DNA from: an uncultured Butyricimonas sp.
Lineage (GTDB): Bacteria > Bacteroidota > Bacteroidia > Bacteroidales > Marinifilaceae
Assembly (NCBI GenBank): GCA_944321845.1
Contig: CALUMT010000016.1
Span: 1 to 64,000, forward strand
DNA: 64,000 nt
Reading direction: 5' to 3'
Shown here: piece after piece, positions 52,325 through 59,695 of the stretch
Numbering within the stretch: position 1 is the stretch's first letter
Layout of the letters: the number at the start of each line of letters is the position of its first letter
Made by a program: the position numbers and the translations under genes
Notes under the pieces: generated by a model
What the model saw: the letters and a program-made list of their open reading frames with translations, nothing else
Databases searched by the model: none
What the model was told of the DNA's origin: nothing

Positions 52325-54118
52325 ATGAAAAGTTTTTTAAAATACACCCTGGCAACAATAGTGGGAATTATTATTGTAAACGCTTTCATTTTTTTCATAT
52401 TCATCAGTTTCATTGGGATTTTCGCCGGACTGTATGAACAACCGTTTAACGTGAAAGAGAATACGGTCCTTCATCTCACCTTTAACAGCCCGATCCCCGA
52501 CAAAGCGTCCACGAATCCTCTTGACAACATGAATATACTAAGCCTGACTCCGACAAAGCAAATCGGGCTGAATAAAATTCTCGCGTACATCAAGGAAGCC
52601 AAAACGGACCAACGCATCAGCGGTATATACTTAGACTTATCTGATATCAATTCCAATTTCGGGGCTCTTGCCACCGTGGAAGAAATTCGCGAGGCCTTGC
52701 TTGATTTCAAGAAAAGCGGAAAATTTATCTACAGCTACTCCACCATGGGATATTCCCAAAAGAGTTATTATCTAGCGACGGTAGCAGACAGTATTTTCGT
52801 GAATCCCGAGAGCCCGCTGCTATTAACGGGTATGTCTGCCAGTATTTCCTTCTATAAAGAAACGCTCGAGAAACTGGGATTACAACCAGAAATATTCCGG
52901 GTAGGGAAATTCAAATCTGCCATAGAACCTTATATCTCGACAGAAATAAGCGAGGCAAACCGGGAACAGGTACAAACATACCTGAATTCCTTGTGGGGCA
53001 ATATCGTCAAAGGCATATCTTCAACGAGAGGTATTTCCGAGGAACGCATTAACCGGTTAACCGATAATTTCCAAATATACTCCCCGGAGGAATTCACCCG
53101 GGAAGGATTCTTTGACGGAGCCATATACCAGTCGGAAATGCTTGAGAAATTGAAACAAGCCTGCGGACTTAAAGCCTCCGAGGAAATCAGATTCGCCTCC
53201 CTGGCAGAATACATGAATGGAACCGTATTGCCGTTCTCCGTTACCTCCAATAAAATTGCGGTTATATACGCCCAAGGAGATATAGGCATGCAACAAACAG
53301 CAGAAAGTATCGGCCCGGAATTAGCCGACACCATTCGCAAAGCCCGGAAAGATGATCGAATCAAGGCTATCGTACTAAGAGTGAACTCCCCCGGAGGAAG
53401 TGCCCTGACATCTGACATCATCTGGAAAGAAGTGCAGCTGGCCGCCCAAACCAAACCGGTGATTGTATCCATGGGTAACGTGGCCGCATCCGGAGGATAC
53501 TATATATCCTGTGCCGCCACCACAATTCTTGCCGAACCGACAACACTAACCGGCTCCATCGGTATTTTCGGACTAATGTTCAGCGGAGAGAAACTGATCA
53601 AAGATAAAATGGGAATAACCACATCGACTGTAAATACAAACGAGCATAGTGATTTTGGAGGAAGTTATCCATTACCCGTTCCCATTAGCAATCGCCCCAT
53701 GACCGCGTACGAAAAAGGAGTTATGCAAGCTTATATCAATCGAGGATATGACACATTCCTAAGCAGAGTCAGTGAAGGACGTCACATGAGTAAAGAAGAA
53801 GTTCACGAGATTGCCCAAGGAAGAGTGTGGACTGGAGAAGATGCCCTGAGAATTGGACTTGTAGACCAACTGGGCGGCTTGAACGAGGCCATTCAACTCG
53901 CGGCCGAAAAAGCTGGTCTGTCAGATTTTCAGATCATCGAACTTCCTGGAGACAAAAATCCCCTGGAAGAAATCTTAGGCAGTTTCTCTGCATCCATCAA
54001 GGAAAGGATAATCAAGGAAGAACTGGGAGAATGGTACGAAATATATAAAGGACAACAAAACATTCTAAACAACCAAGGAGCTGTAGCAAGAATTCCTTAC
54101 AACATCACGTTCAATTAA
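52325..54118 (+). CDS. sppA: signal peptide peptidase SppA (67K type)
   Basis: A 597-residue inner-membrane serine protease that degrades cleaved signal peptides. It has an N-terminal membrane anchor (about residues 12-38, ATIVGIIIVNAFIFFIFISFIGIFAGL) and two tandem ClpP-like domains, as in the long E. coli form. The catalytic Lys lies in the first domain (VGKFKSAIEPYI) and the catalytic Ser in the second (NVAASGGYYISCAA). It is the first gene of an operon with lpxK (2-bp gap) and a purine nucleoside phosphorylase. The same ATG is preceded by GTAAGTC, a weak ribosome-binding site. Confidence 0.92.
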   Translation: MKSFLKYTLATIVGIIIVNAFIFFIFISFIGIFAGLYEQPFNVKENTVLHLTFNSPIPDKASTNPLDNMNILSLTPTKQIGLNKILAYIKEAKTDQRISGIYLDLSDINSNFGALATVEEIREALLDFKKSGKFIYSYSTMGYSQKSYYLATVADSIFVNPESPLLLTGMSASISFYKETLEKLGLQPEIFRVGKFKSAIEPYISTEISEANREQVQTYLNSLWGNIVKGISSTRGISEERINRLTDNFQIYSPEEFTREGFFDGAIYQSEMLEKLKQACGLKASEEIRFASLAEYMNGTVLPFSVTSNKIAVIYAQGDIGMQQTAESIGPELADTIRKARKDDRIKAIVLRVNSPGGSALTSDIIWKEVQLAAQTKPVIVSMGNVAASGGYYISCAATTILAEPTTLTGSIGIFGLMFSGEKLIKDKMGITTSTVNTNEHSDFGGSYPLPVPISNRPMTAYEKGVMQAYINRGYDTFLSRVSEGRHMSKEEVHEIAQGRVWTGEDALRIGLVDQLGGLNEAIQLAAEKAGLSDFQIIELPGDKNPLEEILGSFSASIKERIIKEELGEWYEIYKGQQNILNNQGAVARIPYNITFN

Positions 54119-54120
54119 TT

Positions 54121-55176
54121 ATGCTTTTAAAATATCTTACACTCGGACCTTTAAGCATCCTCTATGGCATTGGTGTCAACATCCGGAACCGGTTGTTCAA
54201 TTTGCATATTCTGGAATCACACGAATTTGATATACCCATCATTTGCATCGGCAATATCACAGTCGGGGGTACCGGTAAGACACCACACACGGAGGCTCTC
54301 ATAGAAGAATTACGTCACAATTACCGGGTTGCCTGCCTCAGTCGGGGGTATAAACGCAAAACGAAAGGTTTCGTGTTGGCAACTCCATCCTCTACTGCCA
54401 ACGATATCGGGGATGAACCCATGCAAATCAAGAACAAGTTTCCTGATATTACTGTCGCCGTTGATGCAAACCGGGTAAGAGCAATCAAAAAACTTATGCT
54501 TTTACCTGAAAGGCCGGATGTCATCATTCTTGATGATGGATTTCAACACCGCCACGTGAAAGCCGATATCAATATACTACTTATTGATTTCAATCACCCG
54601 ATACACGAGGATCACCTGCTTCCCCTGGGACGTCTACGGGAATCCTGCCATGCCGTAAACCGGGCAAATTATGTCATCATAACCAAATGCCCCAGCAATA
54701 TTTCGCCCATAGAGAAAAGAATCATTTCAAAACAACTGAATTTAAAAGCGTATCAGCAATTGCTTTTCACGACATTAAAATACGGGGCCATTCGAAAATT
54801 GGACGGAGATTTGGCACAATGCAACTTAACTTCGAACAGTTCCATTCTTTGCATAACAGGCATAGCGCATCCCGAACCATACTGGGAGCACTTAAAAAGT
54901 ATCGTGAATCAAGTTACGCCACTTCGTTTCCCGGATCATTACAATTTCCAGGAACAAGATATAGAACGTATCTTACAAGAATACCATAAAATCAGTAATC
55001 CCGAAAAATACATTTTCACAACAGAAAAAGACGCCACTCGTCTACGCGGTTGTAATCTGCCAGACGAAATAAAGGAACATCTGTTTTATATCCCTGTAGA
55101 ACCGGAATTTCTCTCTTCCAGGGAGCAATTAACCAAAACAATACACGACTATGTTAGAAAAAATCAAAAAAAGTAG
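54121..55176 (+). CDS. lpxK: tetraacyldisaccharide 4'-kinase
   Basis: A 351-residue enzyme of lipid A synthesis that phosphorylates the 4' position of the tetraacyldisaccharide. It has a membrane-associating N-terminus, the P-loop VGGTGKTPHTEALI, the SRGYKRKTKGF and GDEPMQIKNKFP motifs, and LDDGFQHRHVKADINILLIDF, all standard for LpxK. The length is normal. The 3' end overlaps the next gene by 26 bp. Confidence 0.94.
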   Translation: MLLKYLTLGPLSILYGIGVNIRNRLFNLHILESHEFDIPIICIGNITVGGTGKTPHTEALIEELRHNYRVACLSRGYKRKTKGFVLATPSSTANDIGDEPMQIKNKFPDITVAVDANRVRAIKKLMLLPERPDVIILDDGFQHRHVKADINILLIDFNHPIHEDHLLPLGRLRESCHAVNRANYVIITKCPSNISPIEKRIISKQLNLKAYQQLLFTTLKYGAIRKLDGDLAQCNLTSNSSILCITGIAHPEPYWEHLKSIVNQVTPLRFPDHYNFQEQDIERILQEYHKISNPEKYIFTTEKDATRLRGCNLPDEIKEHLFYIPVEPEFLSSREQLTKTIHDYVRKNQKK

Positions 55177-55963
55177 TCAATTCATCGCTTCATTTCTGAA
55201 GGAAGAATATACCATTGGTATCATTTTGGGAACCGGCCTAGGAGAACTCGCTTCCCAAATTAAAATACGATATGCCATTCCTTATGCAGACATCCCTTAT
55301 TTCCCAATCTCCACGGTTGAAGGACATCAAGGTAAATTACTGATCGGTGAATTTGGAGGAAAAAATATCCTGGCCATGCAAGGACGTTTCCATTTCTACG
55401 AAGGATACAGCATGCAGGAAGTCACCTTCCCCATTCGGGTAATGCATACACTCGGGATTAAAACGCTATTTGTTTCCAATGCTGCCGGAGGTGTAAATAC
55501 CTCTTACCGCATGGGCGATTTAATGCTCATTCGAGACCATATCAACTTATTTCCGGAACATCCCTTACGAGGTAAAAATTTTAACGAGCTTGGACCTCGT
55601 TTCCCAAGCATGACAGAAGCCTATAGTCCTCGATTGATCCAATTAGCTGAAAATTGCGGGAAACAACTGGGAATATCCTTGCATAAAGGAGTGTATGCCG
55701 GGCTTCAAGGACCATCTTTTGAAACCCCGGCCGAATATAACTGGATCCGCATTATCGGAGGAGATGCCGTGGGGATGTCTACCATTCCGGAGATCATTGT
55801 TGCCCGCCATATGGACATGGAATGTTTTGGAATATCGGTCATTACCAACAGTACCGCAAATGAAGAGGAAATAAAAACGAATCACGAGGAGGTCCAAGAA
55901 GTCGGGAATCAGGCACAACCACGCATGACCAAACTGCTTGAAGCCATGATCCGGGCGTTATAA
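55151..55963 (+). CDS. purine-nucleoside phosphorylase
   Basis: A 270-residue trimeric-type phosphorylase (PunA/DeoD2-like) cleaving inosine or guanosine with phosphate. It has the phosphate-binding GTGLGELASQI, GRFHFYEGYSMQEVTFPIRVM, SNAAGGVNTSY, LQGPSFETPAEY and GDAVGMSTIPEIIVARH. It starts inside the lpxK gene (26-bp overlap), so translational coupling is likely. Only 11 bp and a 5-bp hairpin (55965-55979) separate it from the convergent lrgB gene. Confidence 0.93.
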   Translation: MLEKIKKSSQFIASFLKEEYTIGIILGTGLGELASQIKIRYAIPYADIPYFPISTVEGHQGKLLIGEFGGKNILAMQGRFHFYEGYSMQEVTFPIRVMHTLGIKTLFVSNAAGGVNTSYRMGDLMLIRDHINLFPEHPLRGKNFNELGPRFPSMTEAYSPRLIQLAENCGKQLGISLHKGVYAGLQGPSFETPAEYNWIRIIGGDAVGMSTIPEIIVARHMDMECFGISVITNSTANEEEIKTNHEEVQEVGNQAQPRMTKLLEAMIRAL

Positions 55964-55974
55964 TCTTGAAGTGC

Positions 55975-56667
55975 TCAAGAAATAATCCACTCGATTATCG
56001 GAACTAAAATTGCCGTCATCAGCCCCATCAGACCGATGGCCAGACCACTAATGGCCCCTTCTAAAGCGCCCAACTCCATTGCCCGAGCCGTTCCCAAACC
56101 ATGAGCACAAGCACCAAGCGAAAGCCCTCGGGCAATTTTACTGTCAATATTCAGCTTATTCAACACAAACGGTCCGACAATACCTCCAAAGATCCCCACA
56201 ACAATCACAATCACAGCAGCGATAGCGGGTATTCCTCCAGCCTTTTCCGCCACATCCATTGCAATCGGAGTAGTAACAGACTTTGGTTCCAGGGTCGCAA
56301 TCAAAACATGATCAGCCCCCATCCAACGAGCAATGCAGATGACACTTACAATGCCGACTACACTCCCTACAAAAACGGAAGTCAAAATCGACACGGCATG
56401 ACGTTTCAGGTATTCCGCCTGCTCCCACAATTTATATCCCAAGGCGACAACGGCAGGTCCCAGTAAAAAATTTATAATTCTGCTACCTTCCCGAAAAGTG
56501 TCATAAGGCAAATCCAGCATCTGCATTACACCTATCAAAACAGGGATTGATACCAGCAACGGATGCAACAACGCCAACTTCGTTTTCCGGTATAACCAGA
56601 CTGTACACAAATAAACACCACACACCAAGGTGATAATGAATACTTCAGAGAACAATATAGTTTGCAT
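55975..56667 (-). CDS. LrgB/CidB-family membrane protein
   Basis: A 230-residue polytopic inner-membrane protein. LrgB features are visible: HPLLVSIPVLIGVM, FLLGPAVVALGYKLW, IATLEPKSVTTPIAMDVAEKAGGIPAI, GPFVLNKLNIDSKIARGLSLGACAHGLGTARAMELG. LrgAB/CidAB pairs modulate murein hydrolase activity and, in several bacteria, export small organic acids such as pyruvate or glycolate. The ORF extends 28 codons upstream into the cidA-like gene. I chose the ATG at 56665-56667 (MQTILFSEVFIITL), 10 bp after that gene's stop, because the extension is polar and not family-like. Confidence 0.9.
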   Translation of the reverse strand: MQTILFSEVFIITLVCGVYLCTVWLYRKTKLALLHPLLVSIPVLIGVMQMLDLPYDTFREGSRIINFLLGPAVVALGYKLWEQAEYLKRHAVSILTSVFVGSVVGIVSVICIARWMGADHVLIATLEPKSVTTPIAMDVAEKAGGIPAIAAVIVIVVGIFGGIVGPFVLNKLNIDSKIARGLSLGACAHGLGTARAMELGALEGAISGLAIGLMGLMTAILVPIIEWIIS

Positions 56668-56677
56668 TTTCGTATTA

Positions 56678-57046
56678 TCAATTAATATTCTTTCCTTTTG
56701 AGCGGGATCGCCCATGTTCCTCCTGCCATTGTTGTAAAGATGCGACCACAATCAACACCAATAACGTGGTAACTATTCCCACGACCAACACGACATCCCA
56801 ATATTTCGACAAAATATCCAAAGATGTTATAATCCCGACACCTGCCGGTAAGAAAAAGAAAGCCATGTTATTTCCCAAGAAATCGGCCACCGGTTTTACC
56901 AGACCTGGTTTTATCCAACGGCACAACAAGGCAATAAAAAGCAATAACATCCCCAATACACTCCCGGGAACAAAACCATTCAACAACCATGAACAGCATT
57001 CTCCCAAGAAATAAAATGCCATAATAATAAAAATTCCCTGTAACAT
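56678..57046 (-). CDS. CidA/LrgA-family holin-like protein
   Basis: A 122-residue inner-membrane protein with four hydrophobic segments and the family motifs GSVLGMLLLFIALLCRWIKPG and FLGNNMAFFFLPAGVGIITSLDIL. The C-terminus is short and basic. It pairs with the LrgB-like protein. Its ATG overlaps the stop of the upstream pgeF gene by one base (TAATG), so it is translationally coupled to it. Confidence 0.9.
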   Translation of the reverse strand: MLQGIFIIMAFYFLGECCSWLLNGFVPGSVLGMLLLFIALLCRWIKPGLVKPVADFLGNNMAFFFLPAGVGIITSLDILSKYWDVVLVVGIVTTLLVLIVVASLQQWQEEHGRSRSKGKNIN

Positions 57047-57864
57047 TATTTTTCACGAACCATTATTCCAGCTGCAAAACGTCCAGTATCTCCCTTGGAT
57101 GCCCGATGTGAAAAAAACTCATCCCCGTGACAACAGGTACACATTCTGGCCATTTCAATCTTCCCGGAATATAAACCAACATGAATTAACTGCAAGCGAT
57201 TTGCCTCCCACAAATCTAAAATATATTTTCCCGTCTCCTCATTTTTCTTGACACAAGTTCCCAAATCACCGATATTTTCCAACGCAACTTCCGCAACATC
57301 CTCCCCCACTTCATAACAGCAAGGACCAATAGAAGGACCTATTCCTGCCCGGATATCCTTCGGATCACAACCGAACTCCTGCCGCATACGTTCCACGACT
57401 TTCTCCACAATTCTTCCGACAGTCCCTTTCCAACCGGCATGAACCGCTGCAATAACCCTTTTTTCTGTATCATAAAGCAGAATCGGGACACAATCAGCAG
57501 CCAATACCATAAGACAAACTCCTGGCACAGCTGTTATCAACGCATCTGTTGCCGGCAAGCGGGATTCCCTATCCATAGCTCTTCGTCCCATATCCTCCGC
57601 GGTAACAACAGCAATATTAGTCGTATGCTTTTGCTCTCCCAAAACAACCGAAGTCAAAGGAATATTCAATTCTTTCAACAAAAGGTCACGATTGGTTAAC
57701 ACATTAGTAGTGGTATCTGCCGGCATAAATCCCATGTTCAAGGCGAACTGGCCTCCCTCACTGACACCCCCTACCCGAGTTGAAACAAAATGGGCAAGGC
57801 GGTAATAACTACCCAAACCGGAGAACCGATAAAAAGGAACATTATGAATATTAATTTTTAACAT
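57046..57864 (-). CDS. pgeF: peptidoglycan editing factor / purine nucleoside phosphorylase-like (YfiH/laccase domain)
   Basis: A 272-residue cytoplasmic protein of the YfiH family (PF02578). It has VLGEQKHTTNI, LAADCVPILLYD, AAVHAGWKGTVG and GPSIGPCCYEVGEDV, which carry the metal-binding Cys and His residues. In E. coli PgeF helps exclude L-Ser-containing muropeptide precursors; other members phosphorolyse or deaminate purine nucleosides. It heads an operon with cidA/lrgB-like genes. A TACTTTTG -7 box (57889-57896) lies upstream. Confidence 0.88.
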   Translation of the reverse strand: MLKINIHNVPFYRFSGLGSYYRLAHFVSTRVGGVSEGGQFALNMGFMPADTTTNVLTNRDLLLKELNIPLTSVVLGEQKHTTNIAVVTAEDMGRRAMDRESRLPATDALITAVPGVCLMVLAADCVPILLYDTEKRVIAAVHAGWKGTVGRIVEKVVERMRQEFGCDPKDIRAGIGPSIGPCCYEVGEDVAEVALENIGDLGTCVKKNEETGKYILDLWEANRLQLIHVGLYSGKIEMARMCTCCHGDEFFSHRASKGDTGRFAAGIMVREK

Positions 57865-57888
57865 GTACGGTCACTTTTTTCGAGGGCA

Positions 57889-57896
57889 CAAAAGTA
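57889..57896 (-). promoter_or_regulatory. -7 box for pgeF-cidA-lrgB
   Basis: TACTTTTG on the minus strand, 24 bp before the pgeF ATG. The best TTG upstream is at 16 bp, shorter than usual. Confidence 0.35.
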
Positions 57897-57955
57897 AAGA
57901 AAAATTCCATTCCAAGGACTTCCCCTTTCTTAAAATAAAAAAGTCAACGAATTTC

Positions 57956-57986
57956 TTTGTGATTTATAATGAATAATCTATCTTTG
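57956..57986 (+). promoter_or_regulatory. rpmE2 promoter
   Basis: TTTG (57956-57959), 19 bp, TATCTTTG (57979-57986): a full match to the Bacteroidetes consensus, about 40 bp before the ATG. Confidence 0.72.
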
Positions 57987-58027
57987 CTCCCCGTTAAACA
58001 AGGAACAAATCTAAAATTATATACGAG

Positions 58028-58291
58028 ATGAAAAAGGGCATACATCCTGAAAATTACAGATTAGTGGCATTCAAAGATATGTCAAATGGTATTACCACAA
58101 TAACAAAATCTACTGCTGCTACGAAAGAAACCATCGAGATTGATGGTGTTGAGTACCCATTAGTAAAAATGGAAATCTCAAACTCATCCCATCCGTTCTA
58201 TACCGGTAAGATCAAATTGATTGATACTGCAGGACGTGTTGATAAGTTCATGAATCGCTACAAAGATCACATGGCAAACAGAAAGAAATAA
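58028..58291 (+). CDS. rpmE2: 50S ribosomal protein L31 type B
   Basis: An 87-residue ribosomal protein ([21 protein letters not shown] start; [28 protein letters not shown]). It contains no cysteine, so it is the zinc-independent type B form, longer than the zinc-binding type A. It is monocistronic, between a strong promoter and a strong terminator. Confidence 0.96.
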   Translation: MKKGIHPENYRLVAFKDMSNGITTITKSTAATKETIEIDGVEYPLVKMEISNSSHPFYTGKIKLIDTAGRVDKFMNRYKDHMANRKK

Positions 58292-58322
58292 AAAGAGGCT
58301 GTACGAACAGCCTCTTTTTTTT
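58292..58322. terminator. bidirectional terminator after rpmE2
   Basis: Perfect 11-bp arms AAAGAGGCTGT (58292-58302) and ACAGCCTCTTT (58307-58317) with a 4-nt loop, T-runs on both strands. It also serves the convergent GlmU-like gene. Confidence 0.88.
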
Positions 58323-58331
58323 ATCTCCTTC

Positions 58332-59507
58332 TTACCTGTTTTCATCAGCATATATATGTTCATATATTCTCTTCTCCACGTCATCCATCACACAATTCCG
58401 TCGCTTCATCACAGCATCCGCTGTTGAGAAGAATTGAGAAAGCTTATGCTCTACGAAACCGCTTGCTCCTCCCCACGAGAAAGAAGGAATAAAGTTTCTC
58501 GGGAAATCTGCACCAAAAATATTCGATCCCACTCCAATTACAGTCCCCGTATTCAATATAACCCCGATTCCCGTTTTGGAATGATCTCCCATAATTAAAC
58601 CGCAAAATTGCAATCCGGTCTTACGGAAATGTCGAGTCTCGTAATCCCATAACTTAACCTCCACGTACGTATTCTTTAAATTAGAATTATTCGTGGCAGC
58701 ACCCAAATTACACCATTGACCGATTACGGCATTCCCCAAGAAACCATCATGAGCTTTATTGGAATAAGCCATCATCACAACGTTATTTACTTCTCCCCCA
58801 CACTTACAGTAAGGACCAATTGTCGTAGCCCCGTAAACCTTCGTTCCCATCTTCAATACAGCATGATCACATAAAGCCAAAGGACCACGAATCAGCACCC
58901 CTTCCATCACTTCCGCCTCTCGACCTATATACACCGGGCCTTCCTCCGTATTTATAATAGCATCCCTCACGATAGCCCCTTCTTCCACGAATACCGGATA
59001 ATTTCCATACACCCGCACATATTCAGGCAACAACGCACTTTTCCTTCCCGCCGTTATTAACTCAAAATCTGCTTTTAATTCAACATCGTTCAACGCAAAA
59101 ACATGGTAAGGATAAACAACTCGGTTCATATACCCCGAAAAATCCACTCGTTCCCCCTGCAATACCTTTTCTTGATCAAATTTTTGCACCTCGCTTTCCC
59201 CGGCACGAAAAGCAAGAACTAGTCCGTCCTGTTGCAATATTTCCCCGGGCTGCAATGCTAAAATAGCATCCAACAATTCTCTTGAAGGACACAAGGTAGC
59301 ATTAATCAGCAGATTATCATCTTCAACAATCATCGGGTATTTCTCTCTCAAATAATCCCGGGTCAAATAAGATACGGAAAGGCCAAGATTCCGTTCCCAT
59401 TTTTCCCGAATCGTGAGAATTCCAACCCGCAACTCGGCAATCGGACGAGTAAAAGTCAAAGGACGCAATGTTCCCCAACTTTCGTCATCAAATAATACAA
59501 CCTTCAT
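58332..59507 (-). CDS. alternative GlmU-family sugar nucleotidyltransferase/acetyltransferase
   Basis: A 391-residue protein of the Bacteroidetes 'alternative GlmU' class (TIGR03991-like). The N-terminal nucleotidyltransferase-like domain begins MKVVLFDDESWGTLRPLTFTRPIAELRVGI and lacks the usual GxGTRM signature. The C-terminal half is a left-handed beta-helix of hexapeptide repeats (AEVMEGVLIRGPLALCDHAVLKMGTKVYGATTIGPYCKCGG). It probably makes UDP-GlcNAc for cell wall and LPS. The ORF extends 12 codons further, but the ATG at 59505-59507 fits the family start. A TATTTTTG -7 box lies at 59541-59548 on the minus strand. Confidence 0.87.
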   Translation of the reverse strand: MKVVLFDDESWGTLRPLTFTRPIAELRVGILTIREKWERNLGLSVSYLTRDYLREKYPMIVEDDNLLINATLCPSRELLDAILALQPGEILQQDGLVLAFRAGESEVQKFDQEKVLQGERVDFSGYMNRVVYPYHVFALNDVELKADFELITAGRKSALLPEYVRVYGNYPVFVEEGAIVRDAIINTEEGPVYIGREAEVMEGVLIRGPLALCDHAVLKMGTKVYGATTIGPYCKCGGEVNNVVMMAYSNKAHDGFLGNAVIGQWCNLGAATNNSNLKNTYVEVKLWDYETRHFRKTGLQFCGLIMGDHSKTGIGVILNTGTVIGVGSNIFGADFPRNFIPSFSWGGASGFVEHKLSQFFSTADAVMKRRNCVMDDVEKRIYEHIYADENR

Positions 59508-59555
59508 TAGTACTCTATTTTGTGTTTTTAATATCGCCTGCAAAAATAAAAATCT

Positions 59556-59571
59556 TTGGCATAAGAATTGC
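59556..59571 (+). promoter_or_regulatory. sigma-54-type -24/-12 element upstream of lon
   Basis: TTGGCATAAGAATTGC carries GG and GC at the exact RpoN spacing and differs from the consensus only at the C of GGCAC. The predicted start is near 59583, giving a leader of about 113 nt to the lon ATG. No TAnnTTTG box is evident on the plus strand in the same gap. Confidence 0.5.
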
Positions 59572-59695
59572 CCAAACTGGAAGATATCTTACAAGAAATC
59601 ATTCCATTGCCAAAATGGCAGTTCAATAAAACAAAGAACATAACCGATTCATGTAAGAGACTATATTTTCAACAAGAAATAATAAATCATTAATA

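Noticed and set aside
56668..56751. 28-codon N-terminal extension of the LrgB-like protein into the cidA-like gene
   Set aside because: Polar and not found in the family; the internal ATG starts directly at the first membrane segment.
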